A DNA stretch of 64,000 bases from Kineosphaera limosa NBRC 100340 (GCF_000298215.1 NZ_BAHD01000031.1:1-64000), one strand, 5' to 3'; positions 9,645 through 20,312 are shown, counted from the stretch's first letter. Notes: generated by a model from the sequence alone, not told the origin. Numbers and translations are program-made.

Positions 9645-11002
9645 TGGCCGCCGTCAGCCCCGCGCGGATTCTGGCCCGTCGCGAGGAACGCCGGGGTGAC
9701 CAGTTGCGACTGCTCGCTCGGGCGAGCGCAGTTGTCAGCGTCACGATCGTCTCCCCCGGTCCCGACAAGGACGACCGCACGGCGCGCCACGCCTGCACCA
9801 GGGCCGTGGCGGCCGTGCAACGCCGGCTGCGCGAGTCGAGGTGGCCGGTGCTCGGTGCCCAGAACGTGCGCGCCGCAACCGGACCGGAGTACCTCGTGGC
9901 CGTCGAGGCGCCAGCGGTCGCCCTCAAGGAGGCACTCGTCGACCTTGAGGAGACCCACGCGCTCGGGCGGCTGTGGGACCTGGATGTCGTGACGGGCCCG
10001 GATGTCGACGGGTTGCCCGTGATCATCGGACGATCCGCGCTGCACCGGCGGCCGCGCCGCTGCCTGGTCTGCGAGCAGGAGGCCGCCGGGTGCGCGCGAT
10101 CTGCGCGGCACCCCTTGGCCCAGGTGCTCGCGTCACGGCGGCGACTGGTCGCGGCCGAGTCCCAGTCGCAGACGGACGCCGACCTGGCCGTCCGGGCCCT
10201 CATCACCGAGGCGCGCCTGTCGCCCAAGCCGGGCCTCGTCGACTCGTTCTCGACGGGCTCCCACGACGACATGGATCTCGCGTTGCTGGAACGCAGCGCG
10301 CGGGCGCTGCGGCCTTGGCTGCGGGCCTGCTGGCTTACCGGTGCGCGGCAACCGGGGTCCGTCGAGCCGCTGGTGCGGATCGGCGTTGCAGCGGAGGCCG
10401 ACCTCATGGCCGTGACCGGCGGTGTCAATACGCATCGGGGTGCCCTGTTTGCGATGGGCCTGCTCATGGGTGCCCTCGGCGCCGAGCACTCGACACCCTC
10501 CTGCGCGGCCTTTGACGGTTGCCGACTAGAACGTCTGCGCGGTCGCGTCGCCGATCTCGCGGCCCCGCTGCTGCAAACCTGGCAGGCGACGGCCAGCGGC
10601 AGCGTCTCGCACGGGTCGGCCGCCTTCCGCGCGCTCGGAGTCACCGGAGCCCGTGGCGAAGCCGCCTCCGGATTCGCCACGGCCGCCACGATCGGGCTAC
10701 CCGCCTACCGGGAGCGCCGACGGAGCACCGGTGACGAGGACGACGCACAGCGTTGGGCGCTCGTCAACCTCATGGCCGAGAACGCCGACACCAACCTCGT
10801 GCACCGCGGCGGCGAGCCCGGCCTGCGGTTCGCGCGCACCTGGGCTCGTGAACTGGTCGAGCGCCGACCCGATCCGGCGGCCCTGACCGCCGCGATGTCG
10901 GCCGCTGAGGCCCCCTTCGTCGCCCGGCGTCTCAGCCCCGGCGGCAGCGCCGATCTGCTCGCCCTCACCTGGCTGCTCGACCGACTCGCGCCGATCGCCT
11001 GA
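9644..11002 (+). CDS. citXG: CitX-CitG fusion: prosthetic-group transferase and synthase for citrate lyase
   Basis: A 452-aa two-domain protein. Residues 1-165 match CitX (apo-citrate lyase phosphoribosyl-dephospho-CoA transferase; start region SPARILARREERRGDQLRLL and later DGLPVIIGRSALHRRPRRCLVC). Residues 175-450 match CitG (triphosphoribosyl-dephospho-CoA synthase; EARLSPKPGLVDSFSTGSHD and MAVTGGVNTHRGALFAMGLL). CitG makes the prosthetic-group precursor from dephospho-CoA and ATP, and CitX loads it onto CitD. Such fusions are known in some gamma-proteobacteria and lactic acid bacteria. The TGATG junction with citF supports the start. Confidence 0.93.
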   Translation: MAAVSPARILARREERRGDQLRLLARASAVVSVTIVSPGPDKDDRTARHACTRAVAAVQRRLRESRWPVLGAQNVRAATGPEYLVAVEAPAVALKEALVDLEETHALGRLWDLDVVTGPDVDGLPVIIGRSALHRRPRRCLVCEQEAAGCARSARHPLAQVLASRRRLVAAESQSQTDADLAVRALITEARLSPKPGLVDSFSTGSHDDMDLALLERSARALRPWLRACWLTGARQPGSVEPLVRIGVAAEADLMAVTGGVNTHRGALFAMGLLMGALGAEHSTPSCAAFDGCRLERLRGRVADLAAPLLQTWQATASGSVSHGSAAFRALGVTGARGEAASGFATAATIGLPAYRERRRSTGDEDDAQRWALVNLMAENADTNLVHRGGEPGLRFARTWARELVERRPDPAALTAAMSAAEAPFVARRLSPGGSADLLALTWLLDRLAPIA

Positions 11003-11068
11003 ACGACACCGCTTTCCCCCTCCACGCGCCGCACTGCGCATCTGCCATCACCCTTCAAAGGAGAAGCC

Positions 11069-12433
11069 ATGCTGACCGTCTACGGTCTGGCGATCGTCAT
11101 CATCTTCATGGTGTTGATCATGACGAAACGCACCACCCCCTTCACCGCGCTGGTGCTTTCACCGGTGGTCATCGCGTTGATCGCCGGCTTCGGCCCGATG
11201 ATCGGCGAATACAGCCTCACCGGTGTCAAGGGCGTCGCGGCGACCGTTTTCATGCTGTTGTTCGCGATCATGTACTTCGGCCTGATGCTCACCGCGGGCC
11301 TGTTCGATCCGCTCGTGCGTTTCATTCTGCGCATCGTCAAGGGTGACCCGCTGAAGGTGCTCGTCGGCACCGCCTTGCTCGCCGCGGTGGTCTCGGTCGA
11401 CGGTGACGGGTCGACGACGACGATGATCGTGTGCTCCGCGATGATCCCGGTTTACCGTCGATTGAAGATGAGGATGATGGATCTCGCGGTCATCATCATC
11501 ATGGCCAACTCGATCATGAACCTGTTGCCCTGGGGCGGTCCGACCGCCCGCATCATCGCCGCCCTGAAGGTCGACGAGGGTGAGTTGCTGCGCAACATCC
11601 TGCCCGGGATGCTCGTCGCCACGGTCTGGGTCGTCATCGTCGCCGTGTTGCGTGGCCTGGCCGAGCGCAAGCGTCTGGGCATCGTCGAAATCACCAGCCA
11701 AGAGGTCATGGCGCTGTCGCCGGCCAACGCGATGATCGCCGCATCGGAACACAACGTCGACTCCGCGCAAGCCCACCAGCAGGAATCCGAGAAGCTGAAG
11801 CGACCGCACCTGCTGTGGCCGAACCTCATCCTGACGCTGCTCATGATGGTGCTCTTGATCTTCGGCGGCATGGGCTTCGTGCCGAAGCTGCCGTCCGCGA
11901 TCATCTTCGAGATCGGCTTCGCGATCGCGCTCCTCATGAATTACCGCAAGCTCTCCGAATCCCGCGAGATCATCGAATTGCACGGCGCGAACGCGATGCA
12001 CGTCATCATCATGGTGCTCGCCGCCGGTGTTTTCATGGGCATTCTCAACGAGTCAGGCATGTCGGAGGCGATCGGCCAGTCAATCGGTACCGTCGTGCCT
12101 GCCTCGATGGGCAGCCATTGGGGCTTGGTGACCGCGCTCGCGTCGGTGCCCGGCACGTTCCTCATGTCGAACGACGCGTTCTACCTGGGTGTGCTGCCGA
12201 TCCTGGCCCAGACGGGCGCCACGTACGGCTTCACGCCGATGCAGATCGCGGTGGCCTCGACGACCGGGCAGGCGTTCCACCTGCTCTCCCCGCTCGTCGG
12301 GTTCATCTACCTGTTGCTGCACCTCACCGGCGTCGACATGGGCGCGTGGCAACGCACCGCCGCCAAGTGGAGCCTCGGCACGTTCGCGATCTTCCTCCTG
12401 GGCGCCTTCACCATCGGCGGCGTCCCCCTCTGA
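11069..12433 (+). CDS. CitMHS-family citrate:H+ or metal-citrate symporter
   Basis: A 454-aa polytopic membrane protein with about 11-12 hydrophobic segments. Signature stretches are VSVDGDGSTTTMIVCSAMIP (about 110-130), NLLPWGGPTARI (about 151-162) and a C-terminal STTGQAFHLLSPLVGFIYLL, as in Bacillus CitM/CitH. It imports citrate, usually complexed to Mg2+ or Ca2+. AAAGGAGA lies a few bases before the ATG. Fermenting enterobacteria use CitS or CitT here, so a CitMHS carrier in a citrate lyase operon is a less common pairing. A long hairpin follows the stop. Confidence 0.93.
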   Translation: MLTVYGLAIVIIFMVLIMTKRTTPFTALVLSPVVIALIAGFGPMIGEYSLTGVKGVAATVFMLLFAIMYFGLMLTAGLFDPLVRFILRIVKGDPLKVLVGTALLAAVVSVDGDGSTTTMIVCSAMIPVYRRLKMRMMDLAVIIIMANSIMNLLPWGGPTARIIAALKVDEGELLRNILPGMLVATVWVVIVAVLRGLAERKRLGIVEITSQEVMALSPANAMIAASEHNVDSAQAHQQESEKLKRPHLLWPNLILTLLMMVLLIFGGMGFVPKLPSAIIFEIGFAIALLMNYRKLSESREIIELHGANAMHVIIMVLAAGVFMGILNESGMSEAIGQSIGTVVPASMGSHWGLVTALASVPGTFLMSNDAFYLGVLPILAQTGATYGFTPMQIAVASTTGQAFHLLSPLVGFIYLLLHLTGVDMGAWQRTAAKWSLGTFAIFLLGAFTIGGVPL

Positions 12434-12441
12434 CCCGCGGC

Positions 12442-12474
12442 CGACCCTGGGGCGCACCGTGCGCCCCAGGGTCG
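12442..12474 (+). terminator. Perfect 15-bp hairpin closing the citrate operon
   Basis: Arms at 12442-12456 and 12460-12474 are perfectly complementary with a 3-base loop (CCG). It starts 9 bases after the transporter stop and lies just before the stop of the convergent PIN gene. No T-run follows, as is common in high-GC actinobacteria. Confidence 0.75.
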
Positions 12475-12489
12475 CTGGATGGGTACGAA

Positions 12490-12903
12490 TCAGCGGTCCC
12501 AGGGATTGACGACCGGGACCCCCATGGGAAGGAAGTCCGCAACATTCCGGGTGGCCACGATCAGGCCATGCACGAGCGCGGTGGCAGCAATCAGCGCGTC
12601 CCGCTCGGGTTGCGGATCGGGAACATGGAGCCCTCCCGCCCGTCGAGCGATTGTCACATCGATGGGCAGAAGGCGCTCGGCGTACCCCGAGAGCACGCTG
12701 TCTTCCAGCCAGGCGCGCAGTACCCGCCCCTGAGGTTCGTCGTGCCGCTCCACCAGCCGGACCCCCGCCTCCAGCTCGCGGATCGTGACCACGCTGAGGT
12801 AGGCGTCCCGCCGCCGGAGGGCCGAACCCCACGCCACCACGGCCTTATCCGCCGCGGGTCGTCGCAACTCGCTGACGACGTTCGTGTCCAGCAGAAACGT
12901 CAC
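12490..12903 (-). CDS. PIN-domain toxin (VapC/FitB type)
   Basis: A 137-aa PIN ribonuclease. The acidic metal-binding residues are visible: Asp6 (LLDTNVVSE), Glu43 (IRELEAG), Asp102 (ERDALIAATA) and Asp123 (NVADF). It should cleave RNA when free of its antitoxin. GTG start, overlapping the antitoxin stop by four bases (GTGA). The pair lies between the citrate operon (convergent) and typA. The DTNVVSE motif is most like the FitB branch. Confidence 0.92.
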   Translation of the reverse strand: MTFLLDTNVVSELRRPAADKAVVAWGSALRRRDAYLSVVTIRELEAGVRLVERHDEPQGRVLRAWLEDSVLSGYAERLLPIDVTIARRAGGLHVPDPQPERDALIAATALVHGLIVATRNVADFLPMGVPVVNPWDR

Positions 12904-13139
12904 AGCTGAGGCACCTGACCGAGATCCCGAGCCACGACCGGCTCGAACTCGACGTCCACGTCGATGACCAACGAGTCGCGGACCGAGCCGCCACCGTCGC
13001 TGAGCCGCTCGTACTCGTCGTAGTCCATGACGACGATGGTCGGCCGGCCGCGATCGGTGACGATGACAGGCCCCTCCTTGGCCATCGCTTTGACAGCCGA
13101 GGGCGACTGATTGAACGTGCGGGCGCTGACGACAGACAT
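12900..13139 (-). CDS. Phd/YefM-family antitoxin
   Basis: A 79-aa antitoxin. The DNA-binding Phd fold spans residues 1-55 (SVVSARTFNQSPSAVKAMAK, then VIVTDRGRPTIVVMDYDEYE). The acidic C-terminus would wrap the PIN toxin encoded next. I choose the ATG at 13139, preceded by GGAGGTGG at the right spacing, over the GTG at 13148 that lies inside that ribosome site. These proteins repress their own operon. A candidate operator lies just upstream. Confidence 0.9.
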   Translation of the reverse strand: MSVVSARTFNQSPSAVKAMAKEGPVIVTDRGRPTIVVMDYDEYERLSDGGGSVRDSLVIDVDVEFEPVVARDLGQVPQL

Positions 13140-13161
13140 GGCGACCACCTCCGCCCCTATA

Positions 13162-13172
13162 GTACTACGTAC
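13162..13172. promoter_or_regulatory. GTAC-N3-GTAC operator candidate for the Phd/PIN pair
   Basis: GTACTACGTAC is an 11-bp inverted repeat in an AT-rich patch 23 bases upstream of the antitoxin start, the usual place for an autoregulatory site. Confidence 0.4.
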
Positions 13173-13206
13173 CTACTTTCCCGAGCGCGGGCCTCCAAAC
13201 CAACAC

Positions 13207-15126
<1,920 letters not shown>

Positions 15127-15171
15127 GATGCAAATCCTCTCACCCCGCGCCAGGTGCCTCGCACCCGTGCG

Positions 15172-15666
15172 TTACCAGTCGGCGGCGATCGCGTCGACGA
15201 TCGGCACGTCTCCCTCCAGCCACGGCACGTCGTGCAGGGTGCCCTTCGTCAGCCAGCGCACCTCGTCGTGCTCGTCCAGCGCCTGCGGCTCACCGTCGGC
15301 GATCTGGGCCATCCACACGGCGATCCGGTGTCGCGGTGAGAGTTGCCAACGCAGATCGGGCAGCGGCCCGGCCACGATCGGCCCGAGCTCGATCCGTACC
15401 CCGATCTCTTCGGCGATCTCGCGGTGCAGCGCCTCCTGCCACGACTCCCCCGGCTCGACCTTGCCGCCGGGCAGCTCCCAGAAGCCGGCCAACGCCGGCG
15501 GCTCGGTGCGGCGGGCGGCGAGCAGCCGCTGGGGGGCGTCCAGGTCGTCGACGATCGCCACTCCGACGACGTCGACGGCCTGGGGCCGGGGGCCGTCGTC
15601 GTCGGCGGTGGGCTGGTCGGGCTCATCGGCAGGCAGCGTTGGCGGCACGGCCCCAGTCTGCGGCAC
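15172..15666 (-). CDS. MutT-type NUDIX hydrolase
   Basis: A 164-aa protein with the NUDIX box GX5EX7REUXEEXGU present as GKVEPGESWQEALHREIAEEIGV (about residues 68-90; I cite it in pieces: GKVEPGESWQ, EALHREIAEEIGV). The surrounding sequence (RRLLAARR-like and FWELPGGK) fits (deoxy)nucleoside triphosphate pyrophosphohydrolases such as MutT, which remove 8-oxo-dGTP. The first 30 residues are Pro/Asp-rich and may be disordered, and a later start is possible. It lies 45 bp upstream of typA on the same strand. Confidence 0.88.
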   Translation of the reverse strand: MPQTGAVPPTLPADEPDQPTADDDGPRPQAVDVVGVAIVDDLDAPQRLLAARRTEPPALAGFWELPGGKVEPGESWQEALHREIAEEIGVRIELGPIVAGPLPDLRWQLSPRHRIAVWMAQIADGEPQALDEHDEVRWLTKGTLHDVPWLEGDVPIVDAIAADW

Positions 15667-15792
15667 CCGCGGCGTGCTGCGGCGCCCGCCCCGCGCGGGA
15701 AACCAGCACGTAGGGAACTACGGCAGGTAACAACCCAGGACGAAACGCCGCTACTTCTGCCATCCGGGCGCGCGCTCGACTACCGTTCTGAC

Positions 15793-16224
15793 ATGAAGAT
15801 CGCCGACGTTATGCGCAGCCGGGGTACCACCGACGTCGTCACGGTGTCCCCCGACCAGACCGTCACCGACCTCTTGGCCGTGCTGGCCGAACACCGCATC
15901 GGTGCGGTGATCGTCAGTGCGGACGGTTCGACCATCGACGGCATCGCCAGCGAACGCGACATCGTCCGTCGCCTGCACGATCGCGGCGCGGAGGTACTCC
16001 AGGCCCCGGTCAGCGAGATCATGACCACCAAGGTGCACACCTGCACCGACGACGACCAGATCGAGGCGGTGGCCCACCTCATGACCCAGCAGCGGGTGCG
16101 GCACCTGCCGGTGGTGCGCGAGACCACGCTGTACTCCATCGTGTCCATCGGTGACGTCGTCAAGTTCCGCATCGAGCAGTTGCAGGCCGAGCGCGACCAC
16201 CTCGTCGAGTACATCCAGCAGTAA
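15793..16224 (+). CDS. Tandem CBS-domain protein
   Basis: A 143-aa protein made of two CBS domains (about residues 5-60 and 72-130) and a short C-terminal helix. Typical stretches are VVTVSPDQTVTDLLAVLAEH and VRHLPVVRETTLYSIVSIGD. CBS pairs bind adenine nucleotides and act as energy or ligand sensors. Stand-alone forms are common in actinobacteria and their partners are not known here. The ATG at 15793 comes right after a plausible -10-like TACCGT region. A hairpin terminator follows. Confidence 0.9.
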   Translation: MKIADVMRSRGTTDVVTVSPDQTVTDLLAVLAEHRIGAVIVSADGSTIDGIASERDIVRRLHDRGAEVLQAPVSEIMTTKVHTCTDDDQIEAVAHLMTQQRVRHLPVVRETTLYSIVSIGDVVKFRIEQLQAERDHLVEYIQQ

Positions 16225-16281
16225 GCCCGCTCCACCAACGTCCGCCGCGGAGTTCGAGTCGGTCCCCGTTCGTCGGTCAGC

Positions 16282-16309
16282 GCCCCCGTCGTGTCACGGC
16301 GGGGGCTTT
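16282..16309 (+). terminator. Hairpin with T-run between convergent genes
   Basis: GCCCCCGTC (16282-16290) pairs with GGCGGGGGC (16298-16306) with one G-T wobble and a 7-base loop, followed by TTT. It separates the CBS gene from the convergent response regulator. Confidence 0.75.
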
Positions 16310-16323
16310 GACGTGAGTCCGCC

Positions 16324-16974
16324 TCAGATCCAGCCGTTGTCGCGGGCGATACGGGCCGCCTCGCGCCGGTCCCCCGCGCCGACCTTGGCGGTGGCCGCGG
16401 ACAGGTAGTTGCGCACGGTGCCATTGGAGAGGTTGGCGCGACGGGCGATCTCCTCGATGCCGGCGCCCTGGGCGGCTAGTTCGAGCACGTCGGCCTCCCG
16501 GGCGGACAGGGGGCTGGCCCCGGCGGCAATGGCATCGGCCGCCAATTGCGGATCGACGTAGCGTTCGCCGCGATGGGCGGCGTGCACCGCCTGCGCCAGG
16601 CTCTGCGCGGAGGCGGTCTTCGGCAAGAACCCGCGCACCCCCGCCTCCAACGCCCGCCGCAGGTAGCCCGGGCGGCCGTGGCTCGTGACGATGAGGCAGG
16701 CGACCTCGGGCGCCTCGCGCGCCAGCGCGATCGCCGTCTCGATGCCGTCCTGGCCGGGCATCTGCAGATCCAACAACGCGACATCGGGGCGGTGCGCCCG
16801 GGCCATCGCCACCGCCTCCGGGCCGGAGGCCGCCTGGGCCACGACGTGCAGGTCGTCGCGCAGGTCGAGCAGCGTGGCCAGGGCGTCGCGAAAGAGCGTC
16901 TCGTCGTCGGCGATGAGAATCCGGATGGGCACGGCCGCCTGCTCGCCCGTCTGGTCACCCACGTGCTCGCTCAC
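16324..16974 (-). CDS. NarL/LuxR-type response regulator (DesR-like)
   Basis: A 216-aa regulator. In the receiver (residues 17-130) Asp69 in ALLDLQMPGQDG is the phosphoacceptor and LPKTA holds the conserved Lys. The C-terminal LuxR helix-turn-helix starts at SPLSAREADVLELAAQG and includes NLSNGTVRNYLSAATAKVGA. The GTG start overlaps the kinase stop by four bases, and GAGGAG lies upstream. It forms one unit with the kinase and ABC genes and probably controls the exporter. Confidence 0.92.
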   Translation of the reverse strand: MSEHVGDQTGEQAAVPIRILIADDETLFRDALATLLDLRDDLHVVAQAASGPEAVAMARAHRPDVALLDLQMPGQDGIETAIALAREAPEVACLIVTSHGRPGYLRRALEAGVRGFLPKTASAQSLAQAVHAAHRGERYVDPQLAADAIAAGASPLSAREADVLELAAQGAGIEEIARRANLSNGTVRNYLSAATAKVGAGDRREAARIARDNGWI

Positions 16975-18263
16975 TGGTGCTCCTCGAGAGTCGATGGCTC
17001 GACGGTCGGTAGGTGGGCTCGGACGACGAACCGACCGTCCTCTGGGCCGGCACTCAAGCGGCCGCCGACAGCCTCGATCCGTTCGGCCAATCCGGTCAAC
17101 CCGTGGCCGCGTCGCTCCTCCGCCTCGCCCCGGGCGGCGTGGGGCCGATCGTTCGCCAGCACGACGACGACCTCTCCCGCGACCGTATCGGAGGCAGTGC
17201 GGTCGGGCGCCGTTGTGCGGAGCGTGACCTCGCGGGAATCGCTGTGCCGCAACACATTCGTGGTTCCCTCCCGGATGAACCACCCCAGCGCCGCGGTCGC
17301 CGGCTGCCCGAGCCGCGCGACGAGGGGTTCCAGATCGTCACTACGCAGCGTGACGCCGGCGGAACGCAACAGCGACCGGGCCCCCGCCAGCTCGGTGGTC
17401 GGATCGACGGTGCGGTAGCCGCGCACCAGCCCGCGCATGTCCGCCAGGGCCTCGTCGGCGAGCGAGTGCACGGCGAGCATCTGCTCGACGGCCCGCGGGT
17501 CGCCGCGGCGGGCGAGCTCGGCCGCGAGCTGGCTCTTGACGCCGATCGCGGACAGGGCCCGCCCGGTGACATCGTGCAGGTCACGACCGAAGCGCAAGCG
17601 CTCCTCCGCGACGGCGAGCCGGGCCTGCGCCACCCGCGAGTCGTGCAGCTGTCGCACGACGTCCAGGGTCCACGCCGTGCACAACCCGCAGGCGGCGCCG
17701 CCCCAGCCCAGGGCGGTGGCGGCGACCCCCACGACGACCGCCGACGGCATCGACACACCGAACAGCAAGGCCGTCGTCGTGACGAGGGCTCCAGCCAGCA
17801 GCCCGATGCCGGTCCACACGCGCGCCCTGACGACCAGGCCCACGACGAGCAACGCGTTGAAGCTCACCCAGGTGGGCACCGGCAGGGCGCCACCGGGGGC
17901 GGGCAGGTCGCGCACCGACAGTGCGCCGACGACCATCGTCGCCACGGTGAGCGCGGCATACCCGATCCACCAACCCCGGCCGAGCCTGCTGCGGCCGAGG
18001 CGCCGACCCCCGACCGCGCGGCCGCGGAAGATCAGGGAGTGGGTCAGCCACACGGTCGCCACCACATGCAGTCCCAACGCCGCGGCGACCAGCGCAAGCA
18101 GTTCGCCGTGCGCCGGCAGCCGGACCGCGCCGCTGAACAGCCCCATGAACGCGAAGAACACGATGATGAAGTAGACCGAGCCGGCGGTGTACCACTCGAA
18201 GCGCCGCAGCTGTCGCTCACTGGCGCGGATCGCCTGCTCCTCGCGCTGCAGTGATTCGTCCAT
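16971..18263 (-). CDS. DesK-like sensor histidine kinase
   Basis: A 430-aa kinase of the HisKA_3 class. The N-terminal half has about five hydrophobic segments (residues 28-48, 54-78, 100-118, 132-148, 153-200). The H-box is LRFGRDLHDVTGRALSAIG, with His230. The ATPase domain carries VLRHSDSREVT and a glycine-rich GHGLTGLAERIE. Kinases of this kind often sense membrane or envelope state. The ATG at 18263 follows the permease stop after 25 bp. Upstream in-frame codons look non-coding. Confidence 0.92.
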   Translation of the reverse strand: MDESLQREEQAIRASERQLRRFEWYTAGSVYFIIVFFAFMGLFSGAVRLPAHGELLALVAAALGLHVVATVWLTHSLIFRGRAVGGRRLGRSRLGRGWWIGYAALTVATMVVGALSVRDLPAPGGALPVPTWVSFNALLVVGLVVRARVWTGIGLLAGALVTTTALLFGVSMPSAVVVGVAATALGWGGAACGLCTAWTLDVVRQLHDSRVAQARLAVAEERLRFGRDLHDVTGRALSAIGVKSQLAAELARRGDPRAVEQMLAVHSLADEALADMRGLVRGYRTVDPTTELAGARSLLRSAGVTLRSDDLEPLVARLGQPATAALGWFIREGTTNVLRHSDSREVTLRTTAPDRTASDTVAGEVVVVLANDRPHAARGEAEERRGHGLTGLAERIEAVGGRLSAGPEDGRFVVRAHLPTVEPSTLEEHQ

Positions 18264-18288
18264 CACTCCATCCTCACCGATGCGGGCC

Positions 18289-19167
18289 TCAGGACCGGCT
18301 TTCCCAGCGCAGGGTGCGTCGCGACACCCACCAGCCGATGACGGTCCAGCCGAGCAGCACGGCGCACTCCACGGCGACCTCTCGGGCCAACGCCAGGCCG
18401 GTGAGGGTCTCACCGAGCACGGTCTGCCCGGTCATGCCCAAGTGCGTCAGTTCGACGACCGGCGTCATCGGCGCGAAGTGCGCGACGCTCTGCATGGCCT
18501 CCGGCATCATCGCCAGCGGCAGCGAGATGCCCGAGAGCAGCAGCGGCACGAGGATCATCGGCAACGTGGTGATCTGGGCGTGCTCGACGCTCTTGGTCGG
18601 GCCGGTGCTGGCGACGGCCAGCGACACCCACGCCAGCGAGCCGAGCACGGCGGCCAGCCCGATGAGGGCCATCTGCGGCCGGGCGGGCACGTCGAGCCAC
18701 AGGACTGCGGCCAGCGCCGCGGCCCCGGTCTGCGCGATGGTGATGAGAACGAACGGGGCGGCGATCCCCGCGACGATGACTCCGTCTCCGGCTTCACCCG
18801 AGCGCAGCCGCTTGAGCAGCAGCGACTCGCGCCGCGCCACGAAGCTTGTCACAAGCGTGTAGTACACGACGAAGAGCAGCGCGGTCCCCAGCACGAGCAT
18901 CGGCGCAAGCGCCCCGAACGAGATTCCGGTGAAGCCCCCGATGCCGGCGAAGAAGAACACCATGAGCGCCGGTAGGGCGAAGCAGTTCAGCAGCGCCACC
19001 TTGTTGTTCAGCAACTGCCCCCATTCGGCGCGGGCCAGCGCGTAAACCTGCCGCAGGCGCGGGGCCGGGTCGGGCGTCTGCGTACGCGGCGCGACGCTGA
19101 TGCCGGCGGCGGAGCGGTCGAGGTCGGAGTTGTCGGTGTGGGCGGGCGAAGCAGTGCGGGAGGTCAT
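18289..19167 (-). CDS. ABC-2 type exporter, permease subunit
   Basis: A 292-aa membrane protein with six hydrophobic segments beginning near residue 60 and a long Ser/Thr/Pro-rich cytoplasmic N-terminus. The overall pattern matches ABC-2 permeases of drug or lipid export systems paired with two-component regulators. AAAGGA lies upstream of the ATG at 19167. It follows the ATPase gene after 35 bp, so the operon order is ATPase, permease, kinase, regulator. Confidence 0.9.
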   Translation of the reverse strand: MTSRTASPAHTDNSDLDRSAAGISVAPRTQTPDPAPRLRQVYALARAEWGQLLNNKVALLNCFALPALMVFFFAGIGGFTGISFGALAPMLVLGTALLFVVYYTLVTSFVARRESLLLKRLRSGEAGDGVIVAGIAAPFVLITIAQTGAAALAAVLWLDVPARPQMALIGLAAVLGSLAWVSLAVASTGPTKSVEHAQITTLPMILVPLLLSGISLPLAMMPEAMQSVAHFAPMTPVVELTHLGMTGQTVLGETLTGLALAREVAVECAVLLGWTVIGWWVSRRTLRWESRS

Positions 19168-19202
19168 GTCGGGTCCTTTCGCGAGGGTGGTCGGCGGCGG
19201 GT

Positions 19203-20234
19203 TCACGCGGCGTCGCGCAGGGTGATCGGGTCGCCGCCGCCGGCGATGCGTAGAAACACCTGCTCCAGGCTGGCGGCGCGCGCCTGCAGGCGCGGCAATT
19301 CGACGCCGTCGGCCCAGGTCAACACGCGGGCCAGGGTGTCTTGTAGGAGGTCGGTCTCGATCCGCACGCGCCCACCGCGGCGGGCGACGCGCGCGCCGGG
19401 CAGGTCGGGTAGCGCGGGCAGCTCGGCGGCGGCGGAGCCCGGCGCAATCTCGAACTCGATGGCCGCCGGTTCGTCGGCGACGACCTCGTCGAGCGTGCCG
19501 GTCCGCACGATCCGACCCTCGTGCATGATGGCGATCCGGTCGGCGAGGCGCTCGGCCTCCTCCAGGTAGTGCGTGGTCAGCACGACGCAGGTGCCGGACT
19601 CCAGCAACTGGGTCAGCAGCGACCAGGTGGCGCTGCGGCTCTCGGGGTCCAGACCGGTCGTCGGCTCGTCGAGAAAGAGCACGCGCGGGCGGCCGAGCAC
19701 GGCCATGGCCAGGTCGAGCCGGCGGCGCTCGCCGCCGGAGAGGTTCTGCACCTCAACGCGGCGCCGGTGCGCCAGGCCGACGAGTTCGAGGGCTTCGTCG
19801 ACGGGCATGGGAGCCGCCATCGTCCCGGCCCACAGCTGGCCGGCCTGGCGCACCGTCGTGCCGGAGGCGAATCCCGCCTCCTGCAGCATGATGCCGATGC
19901 TGGGACGCACCTTCCGGCGCTGGGTGTAGGGGTCGAGCCCGAGCACCTGGACCTGCCCGGCGCTGGGGCGGGCCAGACCCTCGAGCACCTCGAGAGTGGA
20001 GGTCTTGCCGGCACCGTTGGTGCCCAGCAGGGCGAACATCTCGCCGGCGCGGGCGTGCAGATCGACGCCGCGGACGGCCTCGAAGGCCCCGCTGCCGCGC
20101 CCGTAGCGCCGGCGCAGTCCGCGGCAGCGCACCGGAACACCCGGGTCGAGCCTCAGTTCAGTGCCGGGCTCGCCGTGCGCGCTCGGGTCGGTCGTCGGAT
20201 CGGCGGTGGTCGCGTGCTGCTGCTGGAGTGCCAT
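19203..20234 (-). CDS. ABC-2 type exporter, ATP-binding subunit
   Basis: A 343-aa ATPase. Walker A is LLGTNGAGKTS, the Q-loop is MLQEAGF, the signature is NLSGGERRRLDLAMA, Walker B is RVLFLDEPTTGLDPES and the H-loop is LTTHYLEEA. A C-terminal DrrA-like domain of about 90 residues follows. It powers the permease encoded next. First gene of a four-gene unit whose promoter region holds inverted repeats (20278-20305). Confidence 0.93.
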   Translation of the reverse strand: MALQQQHATTADPTTDPSAHGEPGTELRLDPGVPVRCRGLRRRYGRGSGAFEAVRGVDLHARAGEMFALLGTNGAGKTSTLEVLEGLARPSAGQVQVLGLDPYTQRRKVRPSIGIMLQEAGFASGTTVRQAGQLWAGTMAAPMPVDEALELVGLAHRRRVEVQNLSGGERRRLDLAMAVLGRPRVLFLDEPTTGLDPESRSATWSLLTQLLESGTCVVLTTHYLEEAERLADRIAIMHEGRIVRTGTLDEVVADEPAAIEFEIAPGSAAAELPALPDLPGARVARRGGRVRIETDLLQDTLARVLTWADGVELPRLQARAASLEQVFLRIAGGGDPITLRDAA

Positions 20235-20277
20235 GTCTCCACCATCGCCGCCCAGCAGGGTCGCGCAGCGTGCACCG

Positions 20278-20305
20278 TGTCACGGGTCGATGTGACAACG
20301 TCACA
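20278..20305. promoter_or_regulatory. TGTCAC/GTGACA repeats upstream of the ABC-kinase operon
   Basis: TGTGACAACGTCACA (20291-20305) is a perfect 6-bp inverted repeat with a 3-base spacer, and TGTCAC (20278-20283) pairs with GTGACA (20292-20297). The site lies 44-71 bases upstream of the ATPase start, a good position for the DesR-like regulator to bind its own operon. Confidence 0.5.
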
Positions 20306-20312
20306 AACGCCG

